Part shown: positions 5,300 to 5,877 of the stretch, one piece after another | How positions within the stretch are numbered: the stretch's first letter is position 1 | How the letters are laid out: each line of letters starts with the position of its first letter | NCBI GenBank assembly: GCA_016765235.1 | Contig: JAESQH010000141.1 | Location: 1 to 5,877 of the forward strand | DNA: 5,877 nt | Reading direction: 5' to 3' | Origin: Paracoccaceae bacterium | Lineage (GTDB): Bacteria; Pseudomonadota; Alphaproteobacteria; Rhodobacterales; Rhodobacteraceae | Position numbers and translations under genes: made by a program | Notes under the pieces: model-generated | Databases searched by the model: none | Seen by the model: only the letters and a program-made list of their open reading frames with translations | Told to the model about the DNA's origin: nothing

Positions 5300-5877
5300 A
5301 ATGAAAGTGCTTGTGTTAAAGCGTGCACAACTTTGTCTTGCTGAAGTTCGCTAAGGTTTGGATACATCGGCAGGCTTATTGCTTCGCGGTAATATTGCTC
5401 CGCTTCGGGGAAATCTCCAGATTTAAACCCCATATCGCGGTAATAGGGTTGGGTGTGGACCGGTATATAATGTAAATTCACTCCGATACCCGATGCACGA
5501 AGATGTTCAAAAACCTCGGCATGGGTAGGGCCAATTTCCTCAAGCTGCAACCGGATTACATACAAATGTAGGCCAGAGTACGTGTCAGGGTTGCGATACG
5601 GCGTGATGACTGGCAGGCTCGAAAGGAGTTTATCGTATCTATCCGCCAACTCGTGGCGTCGCGAGACAAATTGATCGATACGTCTGAACTGGTTAACGCC
5701 AAGCGCCGCCTGCAATTCGGTCATTCTATAATTATAACCAAGTTCGATCTGCTCGTAATACCAGCCGCCATCTGAGGGACCTGTTATCAATTCCGGATCG
5801 CGGGTTATGCCGTGACTGCGAAACAAATCCATTCGGCGGGCAATTTCTGGATCATTGGTTAGCGCCAGCCCGCCCTC
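5296..5877 (-). CDS. pseC: UDP-4-amino-4,6-dideoxy-L-AltNAc transaminase PseC, C-terminal half
   Basis: PseC is a PLP- and glutamate-dependent aminotransferase that puts the amino group on C4 of the 4-keto sugar made by PseB. The frame is open to the right edge: upstream of the Met at 5832 it continues as EGGLALTNDPEIARR, the typical GEGG...TND segment that follows the catalytic lysine in this DegT/DnrJ/EryC1 family. So the gene is cut by the window, not started at 5832. About 193 of the usual roughly 380 residues are visible, and the lysine itself is outside. Recognisable segments are DLFRSHGITRDP, GYNYRMTELQAALG, GIGVNLHYIPVHTQPYYR and ISLPMYPNLSE. The RSHGITR and YIPVHTQPYYR wording is typical of PseC. 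The gene ends overlapping the pseF start by 4 bases. Confidence 0.93.
   Translation of the reverse strand, partial: EGGLALTNDPEIARRMDLFRSHGITRDPELITGPSDGGWYYEQIELGYNYRMTELQAALGVNQFRRIDQFVSRRHELADRYDKLLSSLPVITPYRNPDTYSGLHLYVIRLQLEEIGPTHAEVFEHLRASGIGVNLHYIPVHTQPYYRDMGFKSGDFPEAEQYYREAISLPMYPNLSELQQDKVVHALTQALSL

Noticed and set aside
5296..5832. A complete short aminotransferase starting at the Met at 5832
   Set aside because: The frame continues upstream of that Met to the window edge with typical PseC residues (GGLALTNDPEIARR), so it is the truncated end of a full-length gene.

Overview
The window looks like part of a surface-glycan or flagellar-glycan island from a Gram-negative bacterium, probably a proteobacterium of medium GC (about 50% by eye). 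An alphaproteobacterium is plausible, but the window alone does not settle this. Nearly everything is on the minus strand, so the operon reads from the right edge towards the left.

Right to left (direction of transcription), positions 5877-460 hold six tightly packed genes. They are: the C-terminal half of the aminotransferase PseC, the CMP-pseudaminate synthetase PseF, the UDP-sugar hydrolase PseG, a small sugar N-formyltransferase-like protein, the pseudaminate synthase PseI, and a protein of the Kdo-transferase (WaaA/KdtA, GT30) family. The first four junctions are 1- or 4-base overlaps (ATGA or TGATG), and the last is a 4-base gap, so this is one translationally coupled unit. Its promoter and the expected first gene, pseB, lie beyond the right edge.

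The pathway is that of CMP-pseudaminic acid (Pse), with one substitution. The position normally held by the GNAT acetyltransferase PseH, between pseG and pseI, is held by a formyltransferase-fold protein. The straightforward inference is that the C4 amino group made by PseC is formylated instead of acetylated. The final sugar would then be a 7-N-formyl Pse such as Pse5Ac7Fo. That gene is also strikingly AT-rich (about 38% GC by hand count, against 50-57% in sampled lines of pseF), which suggests it arrived as a separate module. The operon ends in a GT30 protein that keeps the family core but differs at several usually conserved positions. It is a candidate for the transferase that uses the CMP-Pse made upstream, though an ordinary Kdo transferase cannot be excluded.

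Positions 1-459 lie downstream of the operon and look like an insertion-sequence landing zone. The first 87 bases encode the N-terminus of an IS3-family OrfA transposase that runs off the left edge. Behind its start are a good ribosome-binding site, a hairpin and a pair of imperfect direct repeats. Around 391-425 there is a short stretch resembling an IS21-family terminal repeat. No convincing gene was seen between 88 and 459.
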